Shown here in pieces: positions 62,810 to 64,000 of a stretch of DNA of 64,000 nucleotides (its first letter is position 1; each line of letters opens with the position of its first letter). The translations under genes and the position numbers were made by a program. Under the pieces are notes generated by a model, which saw nothing but the letters and a program-made list of their open reading frames with translations, searched no databases and was not told where the DNA came from. The stretch spans positions 62,001 through 126,000 of the forward strand of contig NZ_FWXI01000003.1 of the NCBI RefSeq assembly GCF_900176355.1, written 5' to 3'. The DNA comes from Sporomusa malonica (GTDB taxonomy: Bacteria; Bacillota; Negativicutes; Sporomusales; Sporomusaceae).

Positions 62810-62858
62810 TAAAAAACATTAAAGTTCAAACTATCATTCATATTTACAATGTTTTTTA
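62810..62858. promoter_or_regulatory. Enhancer-like inverted repeat upstream of the sigma54 promoter
   Basis: TAAAAAACATT and its exact complement AATGTTTTTTA, 27 bases apart, about 40-90 bases upstream of the -24 element. Sigma54 activators bind this kind of upstream palindrome; the spacing is somewhat loose. Confidence 0.4.
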
Positions 62859-62969
62859 TAATTATTTCATTAAACGAGTTTATAACTTCTCTTTTTCATC
62901 ATATGTTGCATAAAATTCTTTAAATGTTTCATTATAAATCAGAATTGTTTTAACTACATGAACATAATA

Positions 62970-62997
62970 AGAAAAGAGACTCGCAGGAGCCTCTTCT
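62970..62997 (-). terminator. Terminator of the sigma54 activator gene
   Basis: AGAAGAGGCTC-CTGC-GAGTCTCTTTTCT stem-loop followed by TATTATG on the minus strand, 12 bases past the stop. Confidence 0.7.
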
Positions 62998-63008
62998 TAC
63001 TGACTAAA

Positions 63009-64000
63009 CTATGCATTTATTCCTAATCGCTTCATTTTACGCCATAGCGTAGAGCGGCTTATCTTCATAAGTTCGGCAACATCGCCAATCTTCCCGTTAC
63101 AACTTTCTAGTGCCGCAACTATCTCCTTGGTCTCTTTTATATCCTGACTAGAAGCATTACTATTATCTATGTTCAGTATTTTGCAGATAAAAGCTGCACT
63201 AATCGTATTTCGCTGAGACAATGCAACAATTCGCTCTATTACATTCCGCAATTCGCGGATATTTCCTGGCCACGTATACTCTTCTAAGACTTTCGATGCA
63301 GCCTTACTCAGTTTCAGCTTATTTTGTGAGATACTATTTAAAAACTGAATGGCGTACAGTGAAATATCTTTCTTCCGCTCGCACAAGGCAGGAATTTTTA
63401 AATGTAACACATTTAAGCGATAATACAGATCTTCTCTAAATTTATTTTCAGACACAAGCTGTTGTAAGTTCTTATTTGTTGCGGCAATTACCCTTACATC
63501 TACTGGGATTACCCTATCACTCCCCAGCCTCATAACAGACCTTTCCTGCAAAACTCTTAGCAGCCTGCCTTGGTTTATATAATCCATTTCCCCAATTTCA
63601 TCTAGAAATATTGTTCCGGTGTGCGCTACTTCAAACAAACCAGTTTTTCCTTCCTTACTTGCCCCTGTAAAAGCGCCGCCAACGTAGCCAAATAGCTCAC
63701 TTTCCAAAAGTTGCGCTGGTAAGGCCGCACAATTCACTGCTACGAAGGGCCCTCTCGCCCGCTTACTATTATTATGAATACTCTGAGCAAATACTTCTTT
63801 TCCAACACCAGTTTCTCCGATAATTAGCACATTGGCATCTGTCACTGAGTAACTTTTGGCTTCATTGATCGCTGAGCATATTGCTGAGCTAGAACCATAA
63901 ATATCTTTAAATGAAAAGGTTGCTACATGACCTTTGGAATAAACCTCTTTTCTGATTCGGGCCTCCATCATTTGTATCTTAGTGATATCCTGAAAAGTAA
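63009..64000 (-). CDS. Sigma54-dependent activator (PAS-type, right end cut)
   Basis: The frame runs past the right edge: before MMEARIRKE it reads TFQDITKIQ, the end of a PAS domain, so the gene continues beyond 64000. Visible are the AAA+ core (Walker [15 protein letters not shown] loop, Walker B FLDEIGEM) and a C-terminal Fis-type helix-turn-helix ([21 protein letters not shown]). It most likely activates the adjacent -24/-12 promoter, sensing the pathway substrate through its PAS part. Confidence 0.93.
   Translation of the reverse strand, partial: TFQDITKIQMMEARIRKEVYSKGHVATFSFKDIYGSSSAICSAINEAKSYSVTDANVLIIGETGVGKEVFAQSIHNNSKRARGPFVAVNCAALPAQLLESELFGYVGGAFTGASKEGKTGLFEVAHTGTIFLDEIGEMDYINQGRLLRVLQERSVMRLGSDRVIPVDVRVIAATNKNLQQLVSENKFREDLYYRLNVLHLKIPALCERKKDISLYAIQFLNSISQNKLKLSKAASKVLEEYTWPGNIRELRNVIERIVALSQRNTISAAFICKILNIDNSNASSQDIKETKEIVAALESCNGKIGDVAELMKISRSTLWRKMKRLGINA

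Noticed and set aside
1-64000. CRISPR array
   Set aside because: No regularly spaced direct repeats of 25-40 bases with unique spacers were seen, and no cas genes; the nuclease-helicase at 39906 is not a CRISPR protein on this evidence.

Overview
The window looks like chromosome of an anaerobic, diderm Firmicute of the Negativicutes (Sporomusa/Pelosinus-like). The evidence is indirect. Shine-Dalgarno sites are strong and Firmicute-like (GGAGG), with many TTG and GTG starts. There are outer-membrane efflux parts (TolC, RND pump), a DMSO-reductase-type molybdoenzyme locus, a DUF1659/DUF2922/YvrJ cassette and a sigma54-driven catabolic operon. No rRNA or other taxonomic marker is present, so the placement is inference.

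Layout. 1-9.1 kb is metal handling and envelope: a tripartite RND efflux operon (tolC, adaptor, truncated pump), a Met/His-rich secreted protein, a CsoR-controlled copper operon (csoR, copA, copZ), a 19-Cys copper-storage-like protein, and a TPM-domain/NusG-II pair. Three of these transcription units share a perfect 17-bp box made of 11-bp-spaced half-sites, which suggests one OmpR/PhoB-type regulon. 9.3-11.2 kb holds the DUF1659-DUF2922-YvrJ cassette behind a structured leader, then an amidase. About 11.2-15.2 kb is a small integrated replicon next to tRNA-Leu: a GC-rich hairpin-dense non-coding stretch, two tiny ORFs, ssb, a Rep-like gene, an origin-like region (DnaA boxes, AT-rich stretch, long repeats), an excisionase-like gene, an XRE repressor with operators, and a tyrosine integrase. 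The T-stem of the tRNA is mispaired.

15.4-24.4 kb is a molybdoenzyme locus: lipoprotein, TorD chaperone, Tat-exported catalytic subunit, Fe-S subunit and membrane anchor, plus a second catalytic subunit without a Tat signal, and a separate Fe-S protein and PucR-type regulator. 24.7-31.0 kb has an isochorismatase, a flavin reductase and an arsenic island (arsM fused to an acetyltransferase, a MarR regulator, a DGC protein, arsA, arsD, arsR) with no arsenite permease. 31.3-33.8 kb has two secreted proteins: a 5'-nucleotidase-type phosphatase domain and a choice-of-anchor-I protein. 33.9-39.6 kb is one operon covering nicotinamide salvage to NADP (nicotinamidase-like, pncB, nadK, NrtR-like regulator, nadE, nadD) behind two palindromic operators. 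39.9-48.4 kb is mixed: nuclease-helicase fusion, hydrolase, YmaF, SelO, diguanylate cyclase and small proteins.

48.7-64 kb is a catabolic region. An MFS transporter, a cysteine-desulfidase-like enzyme and an ATC-hydrolase-family protein are divergent from a GntR regulator, with matching operators in the gap. Beyond it is a six-gene operon (two paralogous ~775-aa aconitase-like hydratases around a PrpF isomerase, an RraA-type aldolase, a D-2-hydroxyacid dehydrogenase, an aconitase) led by a canonical -24/-12 promoter next to a sigma54 activator. The combination fits degradation of an unsaturated or branched di/tricarboxylate to pyruvate-type products. The substrate is not identifiable from sequence and this is the best candidate for an undescribed pathway.
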